Shown here: piece after piece, positions 40,386-49,049 of the stretch
Layout of the letters: each line of letters starts with the position of its first letter
Numbering within the stretch: the first letter of the stretch is position 1
Source of the DNA: Caulobacter sp. NIBR2454
GTDB taxonomy: Bacteria; Pseudomonadota; Alphaproteobacteria; Caulobacterales; Caulobacteraceae
NCBI RefSeq assembly: GCF_027474405.1
Contig: NZ_CP114871.1
Span: 1,807,001-1,871,000 of the forward strand
Length of the DNA stretch: 64,000 nucleotides
Direction of reading: 5' to 3'
The notes under the pieces: generated by a model
The model's input: only the letters and a program-made list of their open reading frames with translations
Database searches by the model: none
What the model was told of the DNA's origin: nothing
Program-made: the position numbers and the translations under genes

Positions 40386-43019
40386 TCAGCCGTTCTTTGA
40401 CTTGAGGCGCTTGATCGCCGCCTCTAGAGAGCGGGCCCCATCGGCATAGTCTTCCCAAGCCGTGGTCCTGGCCAGCAGAGCGGGGACCGTACGAATGTTG
40501 AACCGCTTGGGGTCTAACCCCGCGCGGACCTGAGTCCAGTTCAGGGGCATGGAGACCGTCGCTCCGGGGCGACCGCGAGCTGATAGCGGAGCGACCGCTG
40601 TCGACATGCGATCGTTGGGTAGATAGTCGAGGAATATCCGTCCCTTGCGAACCTTCTTCGCCATGTTGATCACGTAGCGGTCTGGGCTGTCGGCAGCCAT
40701 CCGGTCGCAGACCTCGCGGGCGAAGGCCTTGGCGCGGTCCCACTCCACTGCGGACTTGCCGCCGGTCAGGGGCGTGACGACATGCAGACCCTTGCCGCCC
40801 GTTGTCTTGCAGAAGCTGACCAGACCCAGCTCTTCAAGGCGGTCGCGGATTTCGCGGGCGGCTTCGATGACGACATCGAAACCGAGCTCTTCGGAAGGGT
40901 CGAGATCGAACACCAGGCGGCCGGCGTGCTCGACGTCGCCCGGTTGGCAGTTCCAGGGGTGAAACTCGATCGAGCCGAACTGGGCCAGGGCGATCAGGGC
41001 TTCCTTGCGGTCGATCTGAATGTACGGCTGGCGGTCGCCGTCGACGCTTACGGCTGTGATCAGGCTGGACATGCCCTTGGCCAGGTGCCGCTGGAAGAAG
41101 GCCTGACCGCCCACGCCGTCGGGGAAGCGGATCACGGAGCAGGGACGGCCCTTGATGTGGGGCGTCATCCAGTCGGCGACGGCTTCGATATAGCGGGCGT
41201 TGTCGAGCTTGGTCCCCGGCGCGCCGTCGCCCGCATTCGGCCACAGCACCCGATCAGGACTGGAGATGGTGATGCCGAGGACCTGATTATCGGCGGCCTT
41301 TGGCGTGGCTTTGCCCGTGGGTTTAGGCTGGGCGAGTTCGGCGTCCTCCACCGGGACGGGCGCGTCGGACTCCACCTCGGCGGCGGGTTTGTCTTCGCGG
41401 AGGCCCTTGAAGCTGGCCTGACGCAGGGAGCCGTCGCCGGTAAAGCCAGCATACTCGATCTCGGCGACCAACGTCGGCTTGACCCAATGGATGTTGGCCG
41501 CTTTGCGCGGGGCGTTGGGACCGGTGAAAGGGGACACGTCGGTCTCCAGGGCCTTCAGCCTGGGCAATAGCTTGGCGACCTTGTCCTTGCCGTAGCCGGT
41601 GCCGATGCGGCCGACATGCACCAGCTTGCCGTTGCGGTGGACGCCGGCGATCAGGGAACGGAAAGCGTCGCCCGTCGTCGTGTAGCCGCCGATCACTACT
41701 TCATGGCCGGCGCGACACTTGGCCTTAGTCCAGGTCTCGCCGCGGCCGGACCGATAGGGCGCGTCCAGCTTCTTGGAGACGATGCCTTCCAGCGACATGC
41801 GGCAGGCCGATTGCAGCACAGCGTCGCCGCCGGTGGCGAAATGATCCACATAGCGGATGCGGCCGTCGTCGAGCCGGGCGTCATCCAGGAGGGCTTTGAG
41901 GCGCTCCTTTCGCTCGCTCAGAGGAAGGGCGCGTAAATCCTCGCCTTTGGCGAAGAGCAGGTCGAAGACGTAGTAGATGAGATCTTCGGTCTGACCATCG
42001 GACAGGGCGGCCTGCAGGCCCGCGAAATCAGGGGAGCCGTTCTCGTCGAGGGCCACTACCTCGCCGTCGATGATGCAGTCGGGCAGGACGGCGCCGCCGT
42101 CGCGGGCGATCTGCGAGAACTTGTCGGTCCAGTCGAGACCCTTGCGGGTTCGCATGGCGCCCTTTGCGTTCTCGACGCGCAGTTGCATTCGGTATCCGTC
42201 GAACTTGATCTCATGACCCCAGCCGGGACCGGGAGGCGGGCGGTCGACCAGCTTGCAGAACTGCGGCTCGATGAAGCTCGGAAGATCGGCTTTCGCGGCC
42301 TTGGCCCTTGGCGCCTTGGTTTTGACGGGGGCGGCCTCTGTCGAGGCTTCCGGGTCGCCGCGATTGGAGTTCCAGACCGCGCCGGCGGCGCCCTTCTTGG
42401 CGGTCATGAAGGGGGTAGGGGCCTTGCCCTTGCCCTCGGCTATTTCCTCCATCTTGCGTTTGGACGCGATGGAGAAGGCGTTCTCGTTCAGCAGCGCGTC
42501 CGCGTCGCCTTCGTGTTCGTAGCCATCGCGGTGCTTTATCATCAGCCAGTTGGTGCGCTTGCCGCCGTTGCGGTCATGTTTCATGCGCACGAGAACCCAT
42601 TCGCCCTTGAGGCGCTCGCCAGCAAAAGTGACCTTCAGGTCGCCCCTCTTGAGCATTTTGTCGATATCTTCGCCGGGCGGCGGGGCCCAATAGCCGCGGT
42701 CCCACAACATGACCGTGCCGCCGCCGTACTCGCCCTTGGGGATCGTGCCTTCGAAATCGCCGTAGTCGAGGGGGTGGGGCTCGACTTCCACGGCCAGCCG
42801 CTTGTCTGCGGGATCGAGGGAGGGGCCCTTGGTGACGGCCCAAGACAGAAAGACGCCGTTGTGCTCCAGCCGCAGGTCGTAATGCAGGCGGGTGGCGGCG
42901 TGCTTCTGGATGACGAAGCGCAGATGTTCGGACGACTGGACCGTCGCCTTACCGCTAGGCTCGGCGGTTTTGGTGAAGTCGCGCTTGGCGCGATAGGTCG
43001 CAAGCTTTGCGCTGGCCAC
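40386..43019 (-). CDS. ligD: Multidomain NHEJ DNA ligase LigD
   Basis: 877 residues from GTG 43019. N-terminal 3'-phosphoesterase domain (about 30-190; QKHAATRLHYDLRLE, and DYGDFEGTIPKGEYGGG), ATP-dependent ligase domain with the adenylated Lys272 in HEIKFDGYR and its OB domain, then a C-terminal primase-polymerase domain (about 590-870) with FDLDP near residue 700 as the metal-binding Asp pair. Phosphoesterase-ligase-polymerase order is that of Pseudomonas-type LigD, not mycobacterial. It processes, fills and seals Ku-bound ends. A stress-type promoter motif lies upstream. Confidence 0.97.
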   Translation of the reverse strand: MASAKLATYRAKRDFTKTAEPSGKATVQSSEHLRFVIQKHAATRLHYDLRLEHNGVFLSWAVTKGPSLDPADKRLAVEVEPHPLDYGDFEGTIPKGEYGGGTVMLWDRGYWAPPPGEDIDKMLKRGDLKVTFAGERLKGEWVLVRMKHDRNGGKRTNWLMIKHRDGYEHEGDADALLNENAFSIASKRKMEEIAEGKGKAPTPFMTAKKGAAGAVWNSNRGDPEASTEAAPVKTKAPRAKAAKADLPSFIEPQFCKLVDRPPPGPGWGHEIKFDGYRMQLRVENAKGAMRTRKGLDWTDKFSQIARDGGAVLPDCIIDGEVVALDENGSPDFAGLQAALSDGQTEDLIYYVFDLLFAKGEDLRALPLSERKERLKALLDDARLDDGRIRYVDHFATGGDAVLQSACRMSLEGIVSKKLDAPYRSGRGETWTKAKCRAGHEVVIGGYTTTGDAFRSLIAGVHRNGKLVHVGRIGTGYGKDKVAKLLPRLKALETDVSPFTGPNAPRKAANIHWVKPTLVAEIEYAGFTGDGSLRQASFKGLREDKPAAEVESDAPVPVEDAELAQPKPTGKATPKAADNQVLGITISSPDRVLWPNAGDGAPGTKLDNARYIEAVADWMTPHIKGRPCSVIRFPDGVGGQAFFQRHLAKGMSSLITAVSVDGDRQPYIQIDRKEALIALAQFGSIEFHPWNCQPGDVEHAGRLVFDLDPSEELGFDVVIEAAREIRDRLEELGLVSFCKTTGGKGLHVVTPLTGGKSAVEWDRAKAFAREVCDRMAADSPDRYVINMAKKVRKGRIFLDYLPNDRMSTAVAPLSARGRPGATVSMPLNWTQVRAGLDPKRFNIRTVPALLARTTAWEDYADGARSLEAAIKRLKSKNG

Positions 43020-43049
43020 GCTCGGGTTCCCCGCATCTGATAAGGGGCA

Positions 43050-43074
43050 AACTTCGCCGCGGCGCGACAGTTCC
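43050..43074 (-). promoter_or_regulatory. Candidate EcfG/SigT-type promoter before ligD
   Basis: Reading the minus strand: GGAAC (43074-43070), 16 bases, AGTT (43053-43050). The -35 matches the EcfG consensus fully and the -10 keeps GTT but has A in place of the usual C. The ligD start is 30 bases further on, a normal leader length. The pairing with a similar motif before ku raises the plausibility of each. Confidence 0.45.
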
Positions 43075-43154
43075 GCTCAGCGAACCTTGGAACGCATGGA
43101 CACCGGTGTCATGGCGGGTTAGCCATCATCAAAACAAGATCTGGGGAGATGGCC

Positions 43155-44792
43155 ATGAACATGAAAAACACGGTTTCCCGTCGCGGCGTGCTCGCCGCTG
43201 GCGCAGCGCTGACAGCGTTCACACCGGCCTTGGCGCAGACCTCTGTCGTTCCCACCCAGGCCGCGACGCTGGGCGCCATGAAGCGGGCGACCAAGTTCAT
43301 GGTCGAGACCGTCGCCTACAAGGGCGGCTATGTGTGGTCCTATCTGCCGGACTTCTCCCGCCGGTTCGGCGAGATGGAAGCCTTCCCGACCATGATGTGG
43401 GTCCAGCCTCCCGGCACGGCGACGGCGGGGCATCTTTTCCTGGACGCATATCACGCGACGCGGGATGAATATTACTACAAGGCCGCCCAGGCGGCGGCGC
43501 GCGCGCTGATAGAGGCGCAGCACCCGGCCGGCGGCTGGAACTATCTCTACGATTTTGCGGGCGAGGCCTCGATCAAGCGTTGGTACGACACCATCGGCAA
43601 GAACGGCTGGCGGCTCGAGGAATTCCAGCACTATTACGGCAACGCCACCTTCGACGACGCTGGTACGGCGGAGGCCTCCCAGTTCATGCTGCGCATGTAC
43701 CTGGAGAAGAAGGACAAGCAGTACTGGGCGCCTCTGCAGAAGGCGATCAGCTTCGTTCTCGAAAGCCAGTACCCTGTCGGCGGCTGGCCGCAACGCTATC
43801 CGCTCACCCAGGAAGGCGGCCTGCACGGCAACGCCGACTATACGCGCTACATCACCTTCAATGACGATGTGGCGGGCGAGAACCTGGAGTTCCTGCTCAT
43901 GGTCTATCAGACCCTGGGCGACGAGCGCGTCGTGGACCCCATCAACCGGGCCATGAACAGCTTTGTGGTCACCCAGCAACCGCAACCCCAGCCGGCGTGG
44001 GGCCTGCAGCACACGGTCGAGGACCTAAAGCCCGCCGGCGCGCGGACGTACGAGCCCAAGGCCTTCGCCACCCACACCACGGCCCAGAACATCAGCTCGA
44101 TGATGGGCTTCTATCGCCTGACTGGCGATCCGAAGTTCTTGGCCCGTCTGCCCGAAGCCCTGGACTGGCTCGACAGCGTCAAGCTGCCTGCCGAACTGAT
44201 GCGGGGGACGGGAACGCATCCGACCTTTGTCGAGATCGGCACGGGCAAGCCGCTGTTCATCCACCGTACGGGCTCGAACGTCGTCAACGGCCGCTATTAT
44301 GCCGACTACAACCCCGACAAGGTGGTGATCCACTATGGCTCCACCCGGACGGTGAATGTCGCCAAGCTGCGGACCGAATACGAAGCGCTCAAGGCCGCCG
44401 GGCCGGACGCGTCGAAGAACTCGCCCCTGAAGGCCAAGCCGGGTTCGATCGGACTGCCCAAGTACTTCACCGGCCAGGACGTCTCGGTCTCGGATCTGAA
44501 CGTGAACGCCCTGCATGTGGCGGGCGAGGTGAAGGCCGAGGACGCTCAAAAGCTGATCGGCGGGCTTAACAAGGTCGGCTACTGGCCCACCGAATTGAAG
44601 GCGGCCAGCAATCCCTACGCTGGCGACGGCTCGCCGACCCCGGCGCCGGGCGACTATTCGCAGACCCGGGTGGGGGACAAGACGGACACCTCCCCCTACA
44701 TCACCGACACCCCTCCGATCGGCATTTCGACGGGCGCCTATATCGACAATATGGGCGTGTTGATCCGGTACCTGGACAGTCTGTCGAAGTAG
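43155..44792 (+). CDS. Tat-exported pectate lyase, polysaccharide lyase family 10
   Basis: 545 residues from ATG 43155, which has GGGGAG six bases upstream; the ATG two codons earlier overlaps that site. A twin-arginine signal (SRRGVLAAGAAL) ends near ALAQ. The PL10 catalytic (alpha/alpha) domain spans about residues 50-370 and includes AGGWNYLYDF, VGGWPQRYP, the YTRYITFNDD segment that carries the Ca-binding Asp, and RTGSNVVNGRYY with the Arg expected to act as base. It cleaves polygalacturonate by beta-elimination. Pectin use fits an aquatic or plant-associated lifestyle. No pectin utilisation cluster surrounds it. The C-terminal 140 residues are less conserved. Confidence 0.92.
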   Translation: MNMKNTVSRRGVLAAGAALTAFTPALAQTSVVPTQAATLGAMKRATKFMVETVAYKGGYVWSYLPDFSRRFGEMEAFPTMMWVQPPGTATAGHLFLDAYHATRDEYYYKAAQAAARALIEAQHPAGGWNYLYDFAGEASIKRWYDTIGKNGWRLEEFQHYYGNATFDDAGTAEASQFMLRMYLEKKDKQYWAPLQKAISFVLESQYPVGGWPQRYPLTQEGGLHGNADYTRYITFNDDVAGENLEFLLMVYQTLGDERVVDPINRAMNSFVVTQQPQPQPAWGLQHTVEDLKPAGARTYEPKAFATHTTAQNISSMMGFYRLTGDPKFLARLPEALDWLDSVKLPAELMRGTGTHPTFVEIGTGKPLFIHRTGSNVVNGRYYADYNPDKVVIHYGSTRTVNVAKLRTEYEALKAAGPDASKNSPLKAKPGSIGLPKYFTGQDVSVSDLNVNALHVAGEVKAEDAQKLIGGLNKVGYWPTELKAASNPYAGDGSPTPAPGDYSQTRVGDKTDTSPYITDTPPIGISTGAYIDNMGVLIRYLDSLSK

Positions 44793-44855
44793 AGATCGGA
44801 TCGAATTCCAAACTTGGCGCGATTGTGGCTCGGTTTGGGTCATTTCGCGTCGAGC

Positions 44856-44881
44856 GGAACAGTAGGAACCCGCGCTCCGTT
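44856..44881 (+). promoter_or_regulatory. Full-consensus EcfG/SigT-type promoter
   Basis: GGAAC (44856-44860), 17 bases, CGTT (44878-44881) matches GGAAC-N16/17-CGTT at every fixed base. The -10 is 35 bases before the ATG of the gene at 44917, and an ACGGAGG ribosome site sits between. It is the only complete match I noticed upstream of a gene in the window. Confidence 0.6.
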
Positions 44882-44916
44882 TGTCTTCCCGAGTGAAGAT
44901 AACGGAGGAATGCGAG

Positions 44917-45570
44917 ATGACGTCATACAATCCTGGTCCGAACCTTGGTGGCCCCGATCTCAGCGGTCGCGATAATTTTGTTGAACGCGACATCCGCAGT
45001 GAACGTCCTGGCGATGCTCGTCGCGTTGAGCCCGTGGCCGACGAAAGCGTTTATACGCCCGTCTACGCGCGGAAAGAGAAGGGCAGCAACACCAGCAAGA
45101 TAATGCTGTTCGCGGCGCCGATCGCTCTGGTGGCGACGGGCGCCCTGGTCTGGGCGACCAGCGGCCCCAAGACGACGGAAACGACCGTCCCGGCCGCGGA
45201 GACTGCAGCCGCCCGTCCTATGACGACGCCGGCTCCGGTCGCGCCGACTCCGACTGAAATGGCGTCGATGGAAGCCCCCGTCGAGGTTGCGCCGCCGGCT
45301 GAGCCCGCCGCCGCGCCGGCCGCACGTCGAACGACACAGGCTCGCGCTTCAACGCCGCGCGTTCGGGCTGCTAGCACCGCGCCCTCCGCGCCGAGCGCCA
45401 GTACCGCGACCAGCGACGTTTCGGCCACCGTGCCGCCGCCCATCGTCGCCATTCCAGAGGTTTCGACCCCGGCTCCTTCGCCCGCGCCGCAACCCCTGGT
45501 CGTTGATCCAATGAACGCGGCACCGCCGGTCAACGCCACGCCGCCGATTGTTGATCCCGATCCGCGTTAG
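44917..45570 (+). CDS. Single-pass membrane protein with Pro/Ala-rich periplasmic tail
   Basis: 217 residues from ATG 44917 (CGGAGG upstream). The first 60 residues are soluble and charged, then IMLFAAPIALVATGALVWA is one membrane helix, and the C-terminal 130 residues are low-complexity Ala/Pro/Thr/Ser with no fold expected. A cytoplasmic N terminus and disordered periplasmic tail are therefore inferred. No family recognised. A full-consensus general-stress promoter precedes it. It ends eight bases before the convergent small membrane gene. Confidence 0.75.
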   Translation: MTSYNPGPNLGGPDLSGRDNFVERDIRSERPGDARRVEPVADESVYTPVYARKEKGSNTSKIMLFAAPIALVATGALVWATSGPKTTETTVPAAETAAARPMTTPAPVAPTPTEMASMEAPVEVAPPAEPAAAPAARRTTQARASTPRVRAASTAPSAPSASTATSDVSATVPPPIVAIPEVSTPAPSPAPQPLVVDPMNAAPPVNATPPIVDPDPR

Positions 45571-45577
45571 CGGTCGA

Positions 45578-45787
45578 TCAGGTCAGCAGGACGACGGCCA
45601 ATGCGGCCGCGCCTAGCAGACCGATCACAATGACGAAGGAGATCGTCAGGAACTCGTTGATGTGGCTGCGCAGCGTTCGCGGCAACCCTTCGAGGCCTTG
45701 GGTCTCTTTCTGATAGACTTGGTCCGGGCGCACGACGATGCGTTCCGGACCGGTCTTGCGTCGGCGGGGAACAATTTCGTCGGGCAT
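45578..45787 (-). CDS. Small C-terminally anchored membrane protein
   Basis: 69 residues. A basic, soluble N-terminal half (PRRRKTGPERIVVRPDQVY) leads to SHINEF and a C-terminal membrane helix (LTISFVIVIGLLGAAALAVVLL) that ends three bases before the stop, giving a tail-anchored topology. No motif or family recognised. Another frame on the same strand (45567-45848) reads open but is rich in Arg/Pro and has no ribosome site. Supported by composition and the well-defined helix only. Confidence 0.65.
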   Translation of the reverse strand: MPDEIVPRRRKTGPERIVVRPDQVYQKETQGLEGLPRTLRSHINEFLTISFVIVIGLLGAAALAVVLLT

Positions 45788-45917
45788 CTGAGAACCATGC
45801 GAAGCGATTGCGCTGATACTTAGGCGCCTCTATGCGGATTGCACGCATTCTAGCAAGGCGTCGCTCCGTTTCGTGCAGAGCGTCCTATAGTTGGCGATCA
45901 GCAGATTCGGAGCCGTC

Positions 45918-46703
45918 ATGTCCGCCCGTCCTCATCGCCGCGCCCTTCTGGCCTTGGCCGCCGTGCTGGCGCTGAGCGCTTGCGCCAAGGGTGAAAAGAA
46001 GACCGGCCTGGAGGCGATCAAGGAGCGAGGCGTTCTGCGTATAGGGGTCGAAGGCACCTATCCGCCGTTCAACTTCCAGGCCAAGGATGGGTCGCTGGCT
46101 GGCTACGAGATCGATTTTGGCAAGGCGCTGGCCGCGAAGATGGGCCTGAAGGCCGAGTTCATCCAAACGCCCTTCGCCGGCCTCTTGGGCGGCTTGGAGT
46201 CGGGCCGGCTGGATGTGGTGGCCAATCAGATCACCATGACGCCTGAGCGGCAGGCCAAGTACGGCTTCTCCCAGCCCTATACGATCAGCGGCATCCAGAT
46301 CATCCTGCGCAAGGACGACACGCGCGCCATCGCCACGCCTGCCGATTTGGCCGGCAAGACGGTCGGCGTGGGCCTAGGCACCAACTACGAGTCGTGGTTG
46401 CGCAGCGACGTGCCCACGGCGGTCGTGAAGACGTATGACGACGATCCCACCAAATACCAGGACCTGAAGGCTGGACGCATCGACGCGGTGCTGAACGACA
46501 AGCTGGTGGTGCTGGAGCTGGTCAAGAGCGGCGCGCCCGTGAAGGCCTCCGGCGAAGCGTTCGCGCGCCAAGAGATGGGCGTGGCGTTCAAGCCAAACCC
46601 AGAGCTGAAGGGCGCCATCGACAAAGCCATCGACGAGCTTCGGGCCTCAGGCGAGCTGGCGGCGATCTCCCACACGTGGTTCGGCCAGGACGTGACGAAG
46701 TAG
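45918..46703 (+). CDS. Polar amino acid/cystine-type ABC transporter, substrate-binding lipoprotein
   Basis: 261 residues from ATG 45918, preceded by CGGAG. Lipobox LSAC puts the lipid on Cys22, unusual for Gram-negative binding proteins but common in this family (FliY/TcyJ-like). The SBP_bac_3 fold is shown by RGVLRIGVEGTYPPFNFQ, GYEIDFGKALAAKMG, NQITMTPERQAKYGFSQPY and AAISHTWFGQD. The NQITMTPERQ loop resembles the cystine-binding branch. It is the first gene of an operon with permease and ATPase, four bases apart from the permease. Confidence 0.92.
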   Translation: MSARPHRRALLALAAVLALSACAKGEKKTGLEAIKERGVLRIGVEGTYPPFNFQAKDGSLAGYEIDFGKALAAKMGLKAEFIQTPFAGLLGGLESGRLDVVANQITMTPERQAKYGFSQPYTISGIQIILRKDDTRAIATPADLAGKTVGVGLGTNYESWLRSDVPTAVVKTYDDDPTKYQDLKAGRIDAVLNDKLVVLELVKSGAPVKASGEAFARQEMGVAFKPNPELKGAIDKAIDELRASGELAAISHTWFGQDVTK

Positions 46704-46707
46704 CCGG

Positions 46708-47379
46708 ATGGAGACGGGCCTCTCCCTGATCGTGCAGTCCGCGCCCTTCCTTCTGAAGGGCTGCCTCTACACCGTCGTGCTGGCGGTAAGCAGCATGGCC
46801 CTGGGCCTTCTGCTGGGGTTTGGCCTGGCGATGATGCGGCTGTCGACGGTCGCGCCGCTGCGCTGGATCGCGGCGGTCTATGTCTCGGCGTTCCGGGGCA
46901 CCCCGCTGCTGGTGCAGCTGTTCCTGATCTATTACGGCCTGCCGACCCTGGGGATCGAGATCGAACCGATGCCGTCGGCGATCATCGGCTTCACCCTGAA
47001 CGTGGCCGCCTATGCCTCCGAAATCCTGCGCGGCGCCATCGCTGCCGTCGACCGCGGGCAATGGGAAGCGGCCAGCGCGATCGGCATGAACCGCGGCCAG
47101 ACCATGGTCCGCGTGATCCTGCCGCAAGCGGCGCGCACCGCCCTGCCGCCGCTGGGCAATAGCTTCATCGGCCTGGTCAAGGATACGTCGCTGGCGGCGA
47201 CCATCCAGGTGCCCGAGCTGTTCCGACAGGCGCAGCTGATCACCGCGCGGACCTATGAGATCTTCGCCATGTATCTGTCGGCGGCGGCGATCTATTGGAT
47301 CGTCTCGACAGGGTTGGCGGCGCTGCAAAGCATGGCCGAAAGGCGCGCCAGCCGCCACAGCCGCGAGGCCGACCGATGA
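46708..47379 (+). CDS. Polar amino acid ABC transporter permease
   Basis: 223 residues, normal for a HisM/TcyL-type permease. Five membrane helices are expected, beginning [25 protein letters not shown]. The cytoplasmic coupling loop ([32 protein letters not shown]) is the canonical EAA motif contacting the ATPase, and [18 protein letters not shown] is the N-terminal conserved segment. A single permease gene implies a homodimer. The stop overlaps the ATPase start as ATGA, so translation is coupled. Confidence 0.95.
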   Translation: METGLSLIVQSAPFLLKGCLYTVVLAVSSMALGLLLGFGLAMMRLSTVAPLRWIAAVYVSAFRGTPLLVQLFLIYYGLPTLGIEIEPMPSAIIGFTLNVAAYASEILRGAIAAVDRGQWEAASAIGMNRGQTMVRVILPQAARTALPPLGNSFIGLVKDTSLAATIQVPELFRQAQLITARTYEIFAMYLSAAAIYWIVSTGLAALQSMAERRASRHSREADR

Positions 47380-48128
47380 GCATGATCGAGGTCCGAGGTC
47401 TGAAGAAGCGCTTCGGTGAAAACGAGATTCTCAAGGGCGTCGACCTGACGGTTGGCGAGGGAGAGGTGGTGGCCATTATCGGCCCCAGCGGTTCAGGCAA
47501 GACGACCCTGCTGCGCTGCCTGAATGCGCTGGAGGCGCCTGATGGGGGAACGGTCCGCGTGGCGGGCGTCGAGATCGACGGCGCGAGGCCGCTAGCAAAG
47601 CAGAAGGCGGCGGTGCGCGACCTGCGCCTGCACGTCGGCTTCGTGTTCCAGAGCTTCAATCTTTTCCCGCACCGGACGGCGCTTGAGAACGTCATCGAGG
47701 GCCCGGTGATCGTGAAGAAGGAACCGCGCCAGGCGGCCGCCCTGCGTGGCCGCGAGCTCCTGGCCAAGGTCGGACTGGCCGAGAAGGCTGACGCCTATCC
47801 TTCGCGCCTGTCTGGGGGCCAGCAGCAGCGGGTGGCTATCGCCCGCGCCCTGGCCATGCGTCCGGACGTCATCTTGTTCGACGAGCCGACCAGCGCGCTG
47901 GATCCTGAACTGGTGGGCGAGGTCCTGGCGACCATCCGCGACCTGGCGCAGGAGAAGCGCTCCATGGTCATCGTCACCCACGAGATGACCTTCGCCCGCG
48001 ACGTGGCCGACCGGACCATCTTCATGGACGGCGGGGTGGTGGTGGAGCAGGGGCCGTCCAAGGCGCTGTTTGCTGCGCCAAAGGAAGAGCGGACCAAGCG
48101 GTTCCTGCGCAAGTTCCTCGCTGGCTGA
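47376..48128 (+). CDS. Polar amino acid ABC transporter ATPase
   Basis: 250 residues. Walker [10 protein letters not shown] (about 34-42), Q-loop [18 protein letters not shown], signature LSGGQQQR, Walker [13 protein letters not shown], and H-loop [14 protein letters not shown], all intact, with the family-specific [10 protein letters not shown] and [13 protein letters not shown] ends. Together with the preceding binding protein and permease it forms a complete uptake system for a polar amino acid, probably cystine. The ROK kinase gene follows after 17 bases. Confidence 0.96.
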   Translation: MSMIEVRGLKKRFGENEILKGVDLTVGEGEVVAIIGPSGSGKTTLLRCLNALEAPDGGTVRVAGVEIDGARPLAKQKAAVRDLRLHVGFVFQSFNLFPHRTALENVIEGPVIVKKEPRQAAALRGRELLAKVGLAEKADAYPSRLSGGQQQRVAIARALAMRPDVILFDEPTSALDPELVGEVLATIRDLAQEKRSMVIVTHEMTFARDVADRTIFMDGGVVVEQGPSKALFAAPKEERTKRFLRKFLAG

Positions 48129-48145
48129 GATTGGGCAGGCTGAGC

Positions 48146-49045
48146 ATGCAGATCGGCGTCGATTTCGGCGGCACCAAGATCGAGGCCGCCGCCCTGGACG
48201 CCGAGGGCCGCTTTTTGGCCCGGCTGCGCGAGCCCAATCCCGGCGACTATGACGCCGCCATCGCCGCCGTGGTCGATCTGATCGCGCGCGTGGAGGCGAA
48301 GGTCGGCGAGCAGGGCTCCGTCGGCATTGGCGGCCCTGGTTCGGTATCGCCGCGCAGCGGGCTCATGCGCAACTCCAACTCCACCTATCTGAATGGCCGT
48401 CCGTTCGACGTGGATCTGGCCAAGGCCCTTGGCCGGCCGATCCGCATGGAAAATGACGCCAACTGCCTGGCGTTGTCGGAAGCCGTCGATGGGGCCGGCG
48501 CGGGCGCCAAGGGCGTGTTCGCGATCATCGTCGGCACGGGGTGCGGCGGCGGGGTGGTGTTCGACGGTAGGCTGATCACCGGCGCCAACGCTATCGCTGG
48601 GGAGTGGGGACATACGCCGCTGCCCTGGCCGCGGGGGGATGAACTTCCCGGGCACACTTGCTGGTGCGGCCAGATCAATTGCCTGGAGACCTGGGTGTCG
48701 GGCACCGGCTTTGGGAGGGACTATGGGAGCGCGACCGGCAAAGAACTGACCGGCGAGGCGATCATCGCCGCCATGCGGGCGGGCGAGGCCGAGGCCATGG
48801 CCGCCTTTGATCGGTACGTCGACCGCCTGGGTCGCGCCATGGCCGTAGTGTGCAATCTGATCGACCCGGACGTCTTCATCCTAGGCGGCGGAATGTCGAA
48901 CGTGGGCGAGCTCTACGAGCGCTTACCGGCCGTGATCCGCTCTCACGTCTTTTCGGATGCGTGGGACGCCAAGATCGCTCCGGCGCAATGGGGCGACAGC
49001 TCCGGCGTGCGCGGGGCGGCCCGTTTGTGGCCCGCCCCGGACTGA
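48146..49045 (+). CDS. ROK-family sugar kinase (fructokinase-like)
   Basis: 299 residues from ATG 48146. The phosphate-binding GVDFGGTKIEAAALD opens the protein; a second ATP-binding segment is VGTGCGGGVVFDG, the catalytic Asp lies in MENDANCLALSE, and the ROK zinc site is GHTCWCGQINCLE with three cysteines and a preceding His. The IAGEWGHTPLPWP loop is like fructokinase (Mak). It phosphorylates a hexose with ATP; fructose is the likeliest. It lies 17 bases after the ABC ATPase and may share its transcript. Confidence 0.93.
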   Translation: MQIGVDFGGTKIEAAALDAEGRFLARLREPNPGDYDAAIAAVVDLIARVEAKVGEQGSVGIGGPGSVSPRSGLMRNSNSTYLNGRPFDVDLAKALGRPIRMENDANCLALSEAVDGAGAGAKGVFAIIVGTGCGGGVVFDGRLITGANAIAGEWGHTPLPWPRGDELPGHTCWCGQINCLETWVSGTGFGRDYGSATGKELTGEAIIAAMRAGEAEAMAAFDRYVDRLGRAMAVVCNLIDPDVFILGGGMSNVGELYERLPAVIRSHVFSDAWDAKIAPAQWGDSSGVRGAARLWPAPD

Positions 49046-49049
49046 GCCG

